Positions 1 through 8,855 are shown, numbered from the stretch's first letter. The stretch: 64,000 nt of DNA from Acidimicrobiales bacterium (GCA_025463925.1 JAODBK010000072.1:1-64000); one strand, 5' to 3'. Program-made: numbers and translations. The notes: generated by a model not told the origin, from the sequence alone.

Positions 1-829
1 CGCGCGTCGCGCCGGCGAGCTGCCAGCGGCCGACCGCCAGGCCGGCGAGCCCGATCGGGATCGGGAGGGCGGCCCGCCGGAGCCGGGGCGCCAGGTCCTC
101 GAGCTCGGCCAGGCGGTCGCGGCAGTCCGAGCAGCCGGCGAGGTGCTGGTCGACCTTCGCGGTGTCCCGGGCCGCCAGCGCGCTGCCGGCGTACGCGCCG
201 AGGCGCTCGACGGTGAACACGCACTCGGGGCGGGCGTGATTGCGGACGTGGGCCTGCAGGTACCGCTCGCGCAGCCCGGCGCGGGCCCGCACCGCCAGCT
301 GGGCGGTGCCGTTGGCGGTGAGCCCGAGCATCGCGGCGGCGTCGCGGGCCGGCACGCCCTCGACCTCGGTGAGCCAGAGCACCGATCGCCACCGCTCGGG
401 CAGCTCGCGGAACGCCTGCACGACAACCTCGGAGTCGTGGGTCAGCTCGGCATGCTCCGCGGGCGTCGGCCTGGCCGCCGGGCGATCGAGCTCCTCGTCG
501 TCGGCGGGCCGCACCCGCCCGGACCGGCGGAGGATGTCGATGGCCGCGTTGCGCGTCGCCGCCAGCAGGTACGGGCGGAACGGCGCGCCCGCGGCCAGGC
601 GGCCGCCCGGCAGGCTGGCCAGCACCTTGGTGAAGGCCTCGGCCACCGCGTCGGCGGCGTCGTCGCTGTTGTGGGCCACCGCCTGGGCGACCCGCCACGC
701 GGCCTGGCTGTGCCGGCGGTAGAGCTCCTCGAAGGCGGCGACCTCGCCCCCCGCGGCCTTGGCCACGAGTGAGGCGTCGTCGTCGACGCTCAGGAAGTCG
801 CTCGCTCTGGGTGACGACATACGCGCCAT
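1..829 (-). CDS. ECF-type sigma factor with C-terminal zinc finger (partial at left edge)
   Basis: The reading frame is open through the window edge, so the C-terminus is missing; 276 codons are visible. Residues about 25-95 form sigma region 2 (ending in a TRNAAIDILRR-like helix) and about 130-190 form region 4. Downstream of these is a zf-HC2-like segment with His-x3-Cys-x2-Cys (HLAGCSDC), the kind of zinc-binding anti-sigma fold normally found in a separate protein. Two in-frame ATGs, at 829 and 820, sit behind a strong AAGGAGGTGA at 831-840; the upstream one is used here, but 820 is equally possible. It is divergent from the MFS gene. Sigma-70 family identity is clear; the promoter specificity cannot be read from sequence. 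Confidence 0.85.
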   Translation of the reverse strand, partial: MARMSSPRASDFLSVDDDASLVAKAAGGEVAAFEELYRRHSQAAWRVAQAVAHNSDDAADAVAEAFTKVLASLPGGRLAAGAPFRPYLLAATRNAAIDILRRSGRVRPADDEELDRPAARPTPAEHAELTHDSEVVVQAFRELPERWRSVLWLTEVEGVPARDAAAMLGLTANGTAQLAVRARAGLRERYLQAHVRNHARPECVFTVERLGAYAGSALAARDTAKVDQHLAGCSDCRDRLAELEDLAPRLRRAALPIPIGLAGLAVGRWQLAGATR

Positions 830-884
830 ATCACCTCCTTGTTTCAACGTGCTGTAGACGTTCTCCTTGCGGTTTGATGACGGG

Positions 885-2075
885 GTGAGCGCACGGAGGC
901 GGCCGCTGCCGCCGGGATTCGGGACGATCTGGACGAGCGTCGCCCTCGACCTGATCGGCTTCGGCATCGTGCTGCCGCTGCTCCCGCAGTACGCCGAGCG
1001 GTTCCACGCCTCGCCGGCGACGGTCGGCGCCCTCTTCGCGTCGTTCTCGGTGGCCCAGCTGGTGTTCGCGCCCGTGTGGGGCCGGCTGTCCGACCGCATC
1101 GGCCGCAAGCCGGTGCTGGTGCTGTCGTTGGCCGGCACCGCGATCGGCAGCCTGCTCACCGGCCTGGCCGGCTCGCTGCCGCTGCTGTTCGGCGGCCGCA
1201 TCGTCGACGGGATGTCCGGCGCCAGCGTGTCGGTGGCCCACGCCGCGGTGGCGGACCTGGCGCCACCGGGGGAGCGGGCCCGGTTGTTCGGCCTGCTCGG
1301 CGCGGCGTTCGGCCTCGGCTTCGTGGCCGGTCCGGCCATCGGCGCCCTGGCCGCGCTGGGCGACGCCCGCCTCCCGTTCCTGATCGCCGCGGGCATCGCC
1401 GGCGCCAACGCGGTCGTGGCGGTCCGCCGCCTCCCCGAGACCAACCCGACCCACACCCCGCCACCACCGTTCTTTTCCGGCGAAGAGGACCGGAACGGTC
1501 CCGTATCCGCGACGAGAACGCCGGGAAACGTGGTCGGGCTGCTCGTGATCGCCTTCTCGTCGCTGGTCGCGTTCAGCGCGTTCGAGGCGACGTTCGGGCT
1601 CTTCGGCGAGCGGCGGCTCGGGTTCCACCTGTCGTCGACCGGCGCGGTGTTCGCCGGCATCGGGCTCGTGCTGGCCCTCGTCCAGTCGACGCTCGTGCAC
1701 CCGGCGGTCGCGCGGCTCGGCGAGGCCGGGACCCTGCGGCTCGGCCTGGCGATCAACGCCGTCGGCCTGGCGTTGCTGGCGACGGTCCACTCGTACTGGA
1801 CGCTCGTGCCGGCGCTGTTGGCGCTGGTCGTCGGGCAGGGTCTGGCGGCGCCGTCGTTGACCGCGGCCTTCGCCGGTCGGGCGCGGGCCGAGCGCCGGGG
1901 GCGCGCGCTCGGCGTCCAGCAGTCGGCCAATGGCCTGGCCCGGGTCGTCGGCCCGATCGCCGGCGGGCTGCTCTTCCAACGGGTGGGCCAGCAGTCGCCC
2001 TACCTCGCCGGTGCCGTGGTGATGGCGCTGTGCGCGCTGGCCCTCCGGCCGGTCAGGGAGCCAGCAGAAGCTTGA
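885..2075 (+). CDS. MFS transporter, TetA/DHA1-like exporter
   Basis: Integral membrane protein of about 396 residues with roughly twelve hydrophobic segments. The MFS motif A (GRLSDRIGRKPVL) lies between helices 2 and 3, and LDLIGFGIVLPLLP at the start of helix 1 is typical of TetA-like drug:H+ antiporters. A long, poorly hydrophobic loop around residues 195-220 separates the two six-helix halves. The start was set at GTG 885; TTG 867 in the same frame would add six residues, and neither has a clear ribosome site. The last 23 bp overlap the convergent dehydrogenase gene. The substrate is unknown. Confidence 0.8.
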   Translation: MSARRRPLPPGFGTIWTSVALDLIGFGIVLPLLPQYAERFHASPATVGALFASFSVAQLVFAPVWGRLSDRIGRKPVLVLSLAGTAIGSLLTGLAGSLPLLFGGRIVDGMSGASVSVAHAAVADLAPPGERARLFGLLGAAFGLGFVAGPAIGALAALGDARLPFLIAAGIAGANAVVAVRRLPETNPTHTPPPPFFSGEEDRNGPVSATRTPGNVVGLLVIAFSSLVAFSAFEATFGLFGERRLGFHLSSTGAVFAGIGLVLALVQSTLVHPAVARLGEAGTLRLGLAINAVGLALLATVHSYWTLVPALLALVVGQGLAAPSLTAAFAGRARAERRGRALGVQQSANGLARVVGPIAGGLLFQRVGQQSPYLAGAVVMALCALALRPVREPAEA

Positions 2076-3072
2076 TCGGCCCGCCGGGCTCGAGCAGCTC
2101 GTCGAACGACGCGTCCGCGTCCTCGAGCGGCCGGACCTCGGAGACGACCAACGCCGGGTCGACCGCGCCGCCGGCGACCGCGATGACCGCGTCGGCGTAG
2201 TCGACGTCGTCGTACGCGAACGATCCCGCGATGTCGACCTCCTTGATGATCCAGAGGAAGCTGACCATCGTCAGCGGCTCGTCCGGGTTGGTGACGCCGA
2301 CGAGCACCACCTGCCCGCCCGGTCGCACCAGCTCGAGCGCGATCTGCGGCGTCTCCGGCACGCCGGCGCACTCGAACACCACGTCGAGGTCGTCACCGAT
2401 CGCGCTCGACAGTTGATGCGCGTCCGCCGCCACCGCGGACGCGCCCAGCGCGACCGCGAGCTCGGCGCGGGTGTCGCTGCGCTCGGCGACGACGATCGCC
2501 TCGACCCCGGCGGCCCGCAGCGCCGCGATCGTCATCAGCCCGATCGGCCCGGCGCCGATCACGCCGACCACCGATCCGGGCTCGACCCGGCTGCGGCGCA
2601 CGCCGTGCAGCGCGACGGCGTACGGCTCCACCAGCGCGCCCTGGTCGGCGGTCATGCCGGGCGGTACGGGATGGCAGCTGCGGCTCGACACGGTGACGTA
2701 CTCGGCGAACGCGCCGTCGAGGCCGCCGAGCCCGAGGCCGTGGGCCATGCCCTCGACGCACAGCGCGGTCCGGCCCTCGAGGCAGCGCGGGCATGCGCCG
2801 CAGCGGCGGAACGGAAGGACCGCGACGCGCTGCCCGACGAGACCGCGCCCGTCGTCGACGCCTTCACCTTCGCCGGCGCTGACCACCGTGCCGGCGAACT
2901 CGTGGCCCATGACCGCGCCCGGCCCCAACATGCCGGAGCGGCGGAGGTGGATGTCGCTCCCGCAGATGCCGCAGCGCTCGACCGCCACCACCGCCTGGCC
3001 CCGGCCGGCCACCGGGTCGGGCTTCTCGACGACGGCCAGCGTCCCATCGGCTTGGTACGCGACCGCTCGCAT
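2053..3072 (-). CDS. zinc-dependent medium-chain alcohol dehydrogenase
   Basis: Cytosolic NAD(P)-dependent oxidoreductase of 339 residues. Catalytic zinc ligands are Cys34 (RCGICGSD), His57 and Glu58 (GHEFAG). A structural zinc lobe has Cys91, 94, 97 and 105. The nucleotide-binding glycine motif GVIGAGPIGLM begins near residue 168. The family includes threonine, sorbitol and butanediol dehydrogenases, and the substrate is not decided by the sequence. It is divergent from an acyl-CoA dehydrogenase with a palindrome in the shared 82-bp promoter region, which suggests co-regulation. The ATG start has no strong ribosome site and may be leaderless. Confidence 0.85.
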   Translation of the reverse strand: MRAVAYQADGTLAVVEKPDPVAGRGQAVVAVERCGICGSDIHLRRSGMLGPGAVMGHEFAGTVVSAGEGEGVDDGRGLVGQRVAVLPFRRCGACPRCLEGRTALCVEGMAHGLGLGGLDGAFAEYVTVSSRSCHPVPPGMTADQGALVEPYAVALHGVRRSRVEPGSVVGVIGAGPIGLMTIAALRAAGVEAIVVAERSDTRAELAVALGASAVAADAHQLSSAIGDDLDVVFECAGVPETPQIALELVRPGGQVVLVGVTNPDEPLTMVSFLWIIKEVDIAGSFAYDDVDYADAVIAVAGGAVDPALVVSEVRPLEDADASFDELLEPGGPIKLLLAP

Positions 3073-3098
3073 CGGGGGTGACGTTAGGTTTTCCGTAT

Positions 3099-3114
3099 GT
3101 TACCGTCGGGTAAC
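3099..3114. promoter_or_regulatory. perfect inverted repeat GTTACC-N4-GGTAAC, candidate operator
   Basis: The 6-bp arms GTTACC and GGTAAC flank gtcg in the middle of the 82-bp region between the divergent dehydrogenase and acyl-CoA dehydrogenase genes. The size and symmetry suit a TetR-type repressor controlling both genes. One copy of the half-site GTTACC also lies at 27256-27261, just upstream of the TetR gene in this window, but that second half is poorly symmetric. Operator function is inferred. Confidence 0.5.
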
Positions 3115-3154
3115 TTCGGTTGGGTCGCGACCCTTCGTTCCGTGAGGTGCTGCC

Positions 3155-4369
3155 ATGTCTGATTTCTCCCTCGATCTCAACGAGGACCAGCTCCAGATCC
3201 AGAAGTGGGTCCACGACTTCGCCGAGAACGTGATGCGCCCGGCGGCCCACGAGTGGGACGAGCGGGAGGAGACTCCCTGGCCGATCATCGAGGAGGCCGC
3301 CAAGATCGGGCTCTACTCCCTGGACTTCGTCGCCAACGCCTTCTCCGATCCCACCGGCCTCGGGTTGCCGCTCGTGATGGAGGAGGTCGCGTGGGGCGAC
3401 GCCGGCATCGGCCTCGCCATCTTCGGGACGACCCTCGGTGTCGCCGGCCTCATGGGCAACGGCACGCCCGAGCAGATCGCCGAGTGGCTGCCGCAGTGCT
3501 TCGGCACTCCTGACAAGGTCGCGCTGGCGGCGTTCGGCGTCAGCGAGCCCGACGCCGGGTCCGACGTCTCGTCGCTGCGCAGCCGCGCGGTGTACGACGA
3601 AGCCAAGGACGAGTGGGTCCTGAACGGAACGAAGACGTGGATCACCAACGGCGGGATCGCCGACGTCCACGTGCTCGTGCTGTCGGTCGACCCCGAGCTC
3701 GGGTCGCGCGGCCACGCGAGCTTCATCATCGGGCCCGGAACCCCTGGGCTCCGCCAGGGCCAGAAGTTCAAGAAGATGGGCATCCGCGCCAGCCACACCG
3801 CGGAAGTGATCCTCGAGGACTGCCGCGTCCCGGGCAGCTGGCTCCTCGGCGGCAAGGAGAAGCTCGACGCGCGCTTGGCCCGGGCGCGCGAAGGCAAGCG
3901 CACCGGCACGCAGGCCGCGATGTCGACGTTCGAGGCGTCGCGTCCGGCGGTTGGCGCGCAGGCGGTGGGCATCGCCCGCGCCGCGTACGAGTACGCCCTC
4001 GACTACGCCAAGGAGCGCAAGCAGTTCAAGAAGGCGATCATCGAGAACCAGGCGATCGCGTTCAAGCTGGCCGACATGAAGACGCGTATCGACGCCGCCC
4101 GCCTGTTGGTGTGGCGCGCCGGGTGGATGGCCCACAGCGGCAAGACGTTCGAGAACGGCGAGGGCTCGATGTCCAAGCTGTTCGCCGGCGAGACCGCGGT
4201 GTGGGTCACCGAGGAGGCCATCCAGATCCTCGGCGGTTACGGCTACGTCCGTGAGTACCCGGTCGAGCGGTGGCACCGCGACTCGAAGATCTACACGATC
4301 TTCGAGGGGACGTCGGAGATCCAGCGGCTGATCATCAGCCGGGCGATCTCGGGCATCCACATCCAGTAG
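3155..4369 (+). CDS. acyl-CoA dehydrogenase
   Basis: FAD-dependent dehydrogenase of 404 residues, the usual family length, oxidising acyl-CoA to enoyl-CoA. The N-terminal helical domain is followed by the middle beta domain with FGVSEPDAGSD and WITNGG, then the C-terminal helical domain with RKQFKKAI and ILGGYGYVREYPVERWHRD. The catalytic base is Glu384 in IFEGTSEIQ, in the position used by short- and medium-chain enzymes. A GAGGT precedes the ATG. Chain-length preference is not readable. It is divergent from a zinc dehydrogenase across the GTTACC palindrome. Confidence 0.9.
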   Translation: MSDFSLDLNEDQLQIQKWVHDFAENVMRPAAHEWDEREETPWPIIEEAAKIGLYSLDFVANAFSDPTGLGLPLVMEEVAWGDAGIGLAIFGTTLGVAGLMGNGTPEQIAEWLPQCFGTPDKVALAAFGVSEPDAGSDVSSLRSRAVYDEAKDEWVLNGTKTWITNGGIADVHVLVLSVDPELGSRGHASFIIGPGTPGLRQGQKFKKMGIRASHTAEVILEDCRVPGSWLLGGKEKLDARLARAREGKRTGTQAAMSTFEASRPAVGAQAVGIARAAYEYALDYAKERKQFKKAIIENQAIAFKLADMKTRIDAARLLVWRAGWMAHSGKTFENGEGSMSKLFAGETAVWVTEEAIQILGGYGYVREYPVERWHRDSKIYTIFEGTSEIQRLIISRAISGIHIQ

Positions 4370-4418
4370 GGCGCCGCTGGGGGAGGTCTGGCCCGGCACT
4401 CCGGCGAATTGCCTCTCC

Positions 4419-6041
4419 ATGCGGTTGGGGGCGCGCGGCCGGGGGACGGGCCTGCTGGTGGTTGCGGCGGTCGGGGTGTTGCTCGCGGCGACGCGACCCG
4501 CGCTCGGTACCGGCGACGCCCGCGCCGGGTGCTCCCCGTCTCGCATCGCGACGGCTTACGACGGGCACGGCAACGTGCTGGCGCGCCAGCCGGGGGGCGC
4601 GCCGGTGCCGTGCATGACGTTCACCGGGTTCGCGACGCAGGAGACGCACGTCGTCGTCACCAAGGACGGCACCGTCGTGCACGAGCCGGCGGTGATCACG
4701 CCGGGACTCGCCGGCACCGCCTTCGTCCCGGGCGCGCCGGGTCCGCACCCGTGGCAGCCCACGAGCCCGGCAGGGATCGTGGTGTCGCGCACCGGTGGGA
4801 AGACGTGGGACTTCGTGAAGCCGGCCGGATCGCTCTGGACGGGTGCCGACGCCGCCCTCTACGCCGACCCGACGACCGGCCGGATCTTCGAGGAGACGCT
4901 GTCGCCGGGCGAGATCCCGTCGAACAGCCAGATCGCCCCGCAGGACCAGACACCAGGTGGCCACGCGTATCTGCTCGCCAGCCCGGACAGCGGCCGGAAC
5001 TGGAATGCCACCGCGCTGACCGGGTTCCTCTTCCAGGAGAATGCCCGCTTCACCTCGGCGCCGCCGGTCGCCGGGCAGTCGACCACCGCCGGCGGCTATC
5101 CCAACGTCACCTACTGGTGCGGCAACCGCGACGTCGGACTCCTCGAGCCGCTGATCCTCGAGCGCGAGTGCTACCGCTCACTCGACGGCGGGGTCACCTG
5201 GCAGATGCGGGCGATCCTCTTCACCAACCCGGTGCCCCAGCACGCCGAGTGCGGCGCCAACCGTGAGGACCTCAACTCGCTGGACGGCAACTATCCGCAG
5301 GGCGCCGCCGACGGGTCGCTGTACGTCATGGTGTCGTGCACGTCGGCCACGTCGCCGACCAGTCACAGCGGCAGCACCTACCTCGCCCGCAGCACCGATG
5401 AAGCCGGCACTTTCCCGATCCTCCACCGCGCCGGAACCGGCGCCGCGGTGAAGCTGCCGGTCCCGTCGGACGCCGATTGGCCTGAACTCCGGGTCGCCCG
5501 CGTGGGTGCCGCCGACGTGCTGTACCTCACCTATCAGGCCAACACGCCCAAGGGGCCGGCGATCCTGCTGCGGACCGCGACCGTGCCGCGGTACGTCAAC
5601 GGGGTCACCGTCGCCGCCGACTTCGTGTGGGGCCCGGTGGTGAACCTGACGCCGGCGGGTCTCTTGAGCATCGACCGCTGGGCCGTCAGCACGCGCGGCA
5701 GTGAGCTGGCGGTGTCGTACATCGCGCAGCCGACCAAGGGCGCGTACCACGGCTATGTCAGCGTCATGCGGAACGCGATGGCGACGTCGCCGGTGATCTG
5801 GACGGCCACCGTCAACGATCCGCACCGGCCGTTGATGAACGGCCCGCCGGTGAGTGCGAAGGACGACTTCATCGACGTCGCCATCGGGCCGGACGGCAGC
5901 CCGTGGGCGAGCTTCTTCTCGCCGTGCAGTGCCGAGCCCGCGCTCGACGCGCAGCGCGATCCCGCCTGCCGCGACACCAATGCCAACTTCGAAGGCGGCA
6001 ACGACCGCGGCGTCGTCGGCCGGCTGCTGCTCGCCAGCTGA
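4419..6041 (+). CDS. secreted Asp-box (BNR) beta-propeller protein
   Basis: A 540-residue protein with an N-terminal signal peptide: basic MRLGARGRG, then a hydrophobic stretch to about residue 27. It carries several Asp-box (S-x-D-x-G-x-T-W) motifs: SRTGGKTW, SPDSGRNW, SLDGGVTW and a degenerate STDEAGTF. These mark blades of a sialidase-like or photosystem-assembly-like propeller. I do not see a convincing sialidase active-site set (FRIP motif and catalytic Asp/Tyr/Glu), so an enzymatic function is not claimed. It ends before a strong bidirectional hairpin. Confidence 0.75.
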   Translation: MRLGARGRGTGLLVVAAVGVLLAATRPALGTGDARAGCSPSRIATAYDGHGNVLARQPGGAPVPCMTFTGFATQETHVVVTKDGTVVHEPAVITPGLAGTAFVPGAPGPHPWQPTSPAGIVVSRTGGKTWDFVKPAGSLWTGADAALYADPTTGRIFEETLSPGEIPSNSQIAPQDQTPGGHAYLLASPDSGRNWNATALTGFLFQENARFTSAPPVAGQSTTAGGYPNVTYWCGNRDVGLLEPLILERECYRSLDGGVTWQMRAILFTNPVPQHAECGANREDLNSLDGNYPQGAADGSLYVMVSCTSATSPTSHSGSTYLARSTDEAGTFPILHRAGTGAAVKLPVPSDADWPELRVARVGAADVLYLTYQANTPKGPAILLRTATVPRYVNGVTVAADFVWGPVVNLTPAGLLSIDRWAVSTRGSELAVSYIAQPTKGAYHGYVSVMRNAMATSPVIWTATVNDPHRPLMNGPPVSAKDDFIDVAIGPDGSPWASFFSPCSAEPALDAQRDPACRDTNANFEGGNDRGVVGRLLLAS

Positions 6042-6061
6042 AACCATCCGCTTTCTCCGCA

Positions 6062-6086
6062 GTTGGTGTCGCACAGCGACACCAAC
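6062..6086. terminator. bidirectional hairpin between convergent genes
   Basis: A perfect 11-bp stem (GTTGGTGTCGC and its complement) with a 3-nt loop lies in the 76-bp gap between two convergent genes. There is no long T-run on either side, as is common in high-GC actinobacteria, so termination is inferred from position and stem strength. Confidence 0.65.
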
Positions 6087-6117
6087 GATGTCCAGAACCG
6101 GGTGGATGTGGGCGCGG

Positions 6118-6813
6118 TCAGGAGGGGCGGGCGTCGGCGAGCGGCTTGTGGGCGTCGTAGCGGGCCGCGTTGGCGACCGCGTCGGGGTCCTCGCCCAGCA
6201 GGTCGACCGGCCGGCGCAGCTCGAGATGCCCGTTGCCGGCGACGAACCATTGCGCGATGTCCCACGCCGGCCACCGCTGCAATTCGCGGAGGACCAACGC
6301 CACGACCGGCAACGGCTTGCCGTCGGGCCCGAACTGGAAGGTCGGGTAGACCTCGGCGCCTTCGGCCGGCACCGAGAACACGAGCCCGTCGCGCTTCCAG
6401 CGGTGGGCGGTCGACGAGCGGTTGCCGGCGCTCGATCCGGCGAGGTCGGCCAGCTCGGGCCCGGTGAAGGCGCCGAAGTCCTGGAGGATGCGGGTGCGGC
6501 GGTGCGCCTCGCGGCGGGCCTCTTCGAGCAGCCTCGGCGTCGGGACCTCGACGGCCGGCATGATCGCGTTGACGAGGCGGTCGACGTGCAGCCGCTCGCC
6601 GGCGTTCACCGCTGCGACCAACGCGTCGAGGACCGCGAGGAGTTGGCGGCGCGCGTTGGTGGAGCCGGCGACGACGAACGCGGTGCCGTGGCCCTTGACC
6701 TCCGGGTACCGCCGCGAGAGGACACGCCGGTCGCGGGCGTCGAGCTCCACGAGCTCGACCTCGACGGTCTGGCGGCGCGACGTGGCCTTCGCCGGCGTCT
6801 CTCGATTTCGCAC
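6118..6813 (-). CDS. MbcA/ParS-like (DUF2384-type) domain protein with HTH
   Basis: A protein of 231 residues. The C-terminal third, from about residue 160, has the pattern F-x-F-x2-DGxPLP...VL...W-x2-A-x-WF...RPVDLL of the Xre/MbcA/ParS toxin-binding family. It is preceded near residues 135-165 by an HTH-like stretch (FTGPELADLAG...AHRWKRDGLV). The family usually acts as antitoxin to a RES-domain toxin, but no toxin is adjacent. Start GTG 6813 lies 20 bp downstream of the glnB stop, so it is probably co-transcribed behind amt-glnB. Its function in this context is unknown. Confidence 0.6.
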   Translation of the reverse strand: MRNRETPAKATSRRQTVEVELVELDARDRRVLSRRYPEVKGHGTAFVVAGSTNARRQLLAVLDALVAAVNAGERLHVDRLVNAIMPAVEVPTPRLLEEARREAHRRTRILQDFGAFTGPELADLAGSSAGNRSSTAHRWKRDGLVFSVPAEGAEVYPTFQFGPDGKPLPVVALVLRELQRWPAWDIAQWFVAGNGHLELRRPVDLLGEDPDAVANAARYDAHKPLADARPS

Positions 6814-6833
6814 GCCCGGCGCTCGAAGCTGAG

Positions 6834-7175
6834 CTAAACGGCTTCGTCGCCGAGTTCGCCCGTGCGGATGCGCATCACCCGGTCGAGGTCGTACGACCAG
6901 ATCTTCCCGTCGCCGATCTTGCCGGTCCGCGCCGACGCCGCGATGAGATCGATCACCTTGTCGACCTGGCCGGTCTCGACCAGCACCTGGATCTCGACCT
7001 TGGGGACGAACTCCATCTTGTACTCGGACCCACGGAACGTCTCGGTCTTGCCCCCCTGCCGCCCGTAGCCCTGGACCTCGTTGACGGTCAGCCCGACGAC
7101 TCCGGCGCCGCGCAGTGCCTCCTTCACCTCTTCCAGCTTGAACGGCTTGATGATGGCGGTGACGAGATGCGGCAT
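6834..7175 (-). CDS. glnB: PII nitrogen regulatory protein
   Basis: A 113-residue PII signal protein, the normal length, which senses 2-oxoglutarate and ATP/ADP and binds Amt. The T-loop RGSEYKMEFVPK carries Tyr52, equivalent to the modified Tyr51 of GlnB/GlnK. The B-loop TGKIGDGKIW and C-terminal RIRTGE are intact. It follows amt on the same strand after a strong hairpin. The modifying enzyme glnD is encoded just beyond amt on the other strand; in actinobacteria GlnD adenylylates PII. By context it is a GlnK-type partner of Amt. Confidence 0.93.
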   Translation of the reverse strand: MPHLVTAIIKPFKLEEVKEALRGAGVVGLTVNEVQGYGRQGGKTETFRGSEYKMEFVPKVEIQVLVETGQVDKVIDLIAASARTGKIGDGKIWSYDLDRVMRIRTGELGDEAV

Positions 7176-7224
7176 TTGACTCTTCCTCTCCTCGAATGGG
7201 TTCGCGGTGCCGGGGTGCGCAGCC

Positions 7225-7262
7225 GAGAGATGGCCGGGGCCCTTTCGCCCCGGCCATCTCTC
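7225..7262 (-). terminator. strong hairpin between amt and glnB
   Basis: A perfect 16-bp stem with loop CCTTTC lies seven bases beyond the amt stop codon and 49 bases before the glnB start. It lacks a T-run. It may act as a partial terminator or as a stabiliser of the 3' end of amt mRNA, setting the Amt to PII ratio. Confidence 0.6.
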
Positions 7263-7268
7263 ACGTCG

Positions 7269-8855
7269 CTACACGGGCGCGTCTGTCCTCGCCGTTGGGG
7301 CGGCCTCCCGCAGGGGCGGCGGTCCGCTCCCGGGCAGATTGGCCGGGGTCGAGTACGTCATGCCCTGACCGAACTCCATGTGGTACGCCGGCGTGCCGTG
7401 CTCGTGGATGTCGAGGCCCTCGAGCTCGCCGTCGGCCGAGACCCGGAGATTCCACGAGCCCCTGATCGACTTGATGGCGTACATGATCAGCAAGGTGACG
7501 CTGAGCACGACGACCACGCAGGTCGCGCTCCCAATGGCCTGGGCCCGCAACTGCGCGGTCCCGCCGCCGTAGAAGAGACCCTTGACGACGGTCGAGGTGT
7601 CGGCGCCGTCCGCCGTCGGGACGCCGTACTTCCCGGCGGCGAGCAAGCCGAGGCTCAACGTGCCCCAGATCCCGGCGAAGCCGTGGACCGCGACGGCACC
7701 GATCGGGTCGTCCCAGCGCCGCCACTCCATGAAGTCGATTCCGAGCGGCACCACCACACCGGCGACCGCGCCGATCACGATCGCACCCCACGGCGAGACC
7801 CAGTAGCACGGACAGGTGATGGCGACGAGCCCGCCGAGGAAGCCGTTGACCGATATGCCGAGGTCCCACTTCTTCAGTTTTCGATACACCCAGAACACCG
7901 ACACGAAGCCACCGGCGCAGGCCGCGAGCGTGGTGTTGGCCGCGACCCGACCGATGCCCTCCCAGTCCATGGCCGACAGCGTGGAGCCAGGGTTGAACCC
8001 GTACCAACCGAACCACAGGATCACGCCGCCGATGGCGCCGATGGTGAGGTCGTGCGGCGGCAATGGGCCGCCACCGTCCCGCTTGAACTTCCGTCCGAGA
8101 CGAGGACCGAGTGCGATGCAGCCGCCGAGGGCGATGAACCCGCCGACGGTGTGCACGACGGTCGAACCGGCGAAGTCGCGGAAGACCGTGCCGCCGGTCC
8201 AGCCGTGGAACCAGCCCATGGTGTTGCCGAGCCACCCGCCCGGGCCCCAGACCCAGTGGCCGAAGATCGGGTAGATGAAGCCTGAGACCATCGTGCTGTA
8301 GAGGATGTCGCCCTTGAACCCGGTCCGACCGACCATCGCGCCGGACGTCACGGTCGAGGCGGTGTCGGCGAAGGCGAACTGGAACAGGAAGAACGCGAGG
8401 AACGACACGCTGGTCGTGCCGTAGGCCGCCGTCATGCCGTGCAGGAAGAAGTACTGATGCCCGATGAGGCCGTTGCCGTTGCCGAACTGGAACGCGAATC
8501 CGATCGCCCAGTAGAGGAGCCCGCACAGGCAGGTGTCGAACACGCACTCCAGGAGCACATTCACGGTTTCTCGAGACCGGGCGAAGCCGGCCTCCAGTCC
8601 CATGAAGCCCGCCTGCATGAAGAACACGAGGAAGGCGGTGACGAGCACCCACACCGTGTTGATCGGGCTGACGAAGTCGTTCGCATTGTGCGCGACTGCG
8701 GCCATTGGTGTGGCGCCGGCCGGGGTCTCGAAGAGCACCGCGAAGATCTTCATGATCCCGAGCAGTGCAGCGATCCCGAGCATCTTGCCGCCCAGGATCG
8801 TTGCGACCATCCGGCGAGCATCCCGCTGGCGCAATCTGTGAAGTCTGGTTCGCAT
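7269..8855 (-). CDS. amt: ammonium transporter (Amt/Rh family)
   Basis: Membrane channel protein of 528 residues from the chosen ATG. The twin pore histidines are visible in AGSTVVHTVGG and VHGFAGIWGT, and FGWYGFNPGS and the eleven-helix pattern fit Amt. Shorter starts at ATG 8810 or 8783 would begin nearer the first helix and cannot be excluded. A C-terminal tail of about 60-70 residues follows the last helix and is longer than in AmtB. The order amt-glnB is the classical arrangement; under nitrogen sufficiency PII is expected to block the channel. Confidence 0.9.
   Translation of the reverse strand: MRTRLHRLRQRDARRMVATILGGKMLGIAALLGIMKIFAVLFETPAGATPMAAVAHNANDFVSPINTVWVLVTAFLVFFMQAGFMGLEAGFARSRETVNVLLECVFDTCLCGLLYWAIGFAFQFGNGNGLIGHQYFFLHGMTAAYGTTSVSFLAFFLFQFAFADTASTVTSGAMVGRTGFKGDILYSTMVSGFIYPIFGHWVWGPGGWLGNTMGWFHGWTGGTVFRDFAGSTVVHTVGGFIALGGCIALGPRLGRKFKRDGGGPLPPHDLTIGAIGGVILWFGWYGFNPGSTLSAMDWEGIGRVAANTTLAACAGGFVSVFWVYRKLKKWDLGISVNGFLGGLVAITCPCYWVSPWGAIVIGAVAGVVVPLGIDFMEWRRWDDPIGAVAVHGFAGIWGTLSLGLLAAGKYGVPTADGADTSTVVKGLFYGGGTAQLRAQAIGSATCVVVVLSVTLLIMYAIKSIRGSWNLRVSADGELEGLDIHEHGTPAYHMEFGQGMTYSTPANLPGSGPPPLREAAPTARTDAPV

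Noticed and set aside
7176-7257. N-terminal extension of the MbcA-like frame across glnB
   Set aside because: The frame is open, but it is antiparallel to nothing and simply reads glnB out of frame; GTG 6813 directly after glnB is the sensible start.
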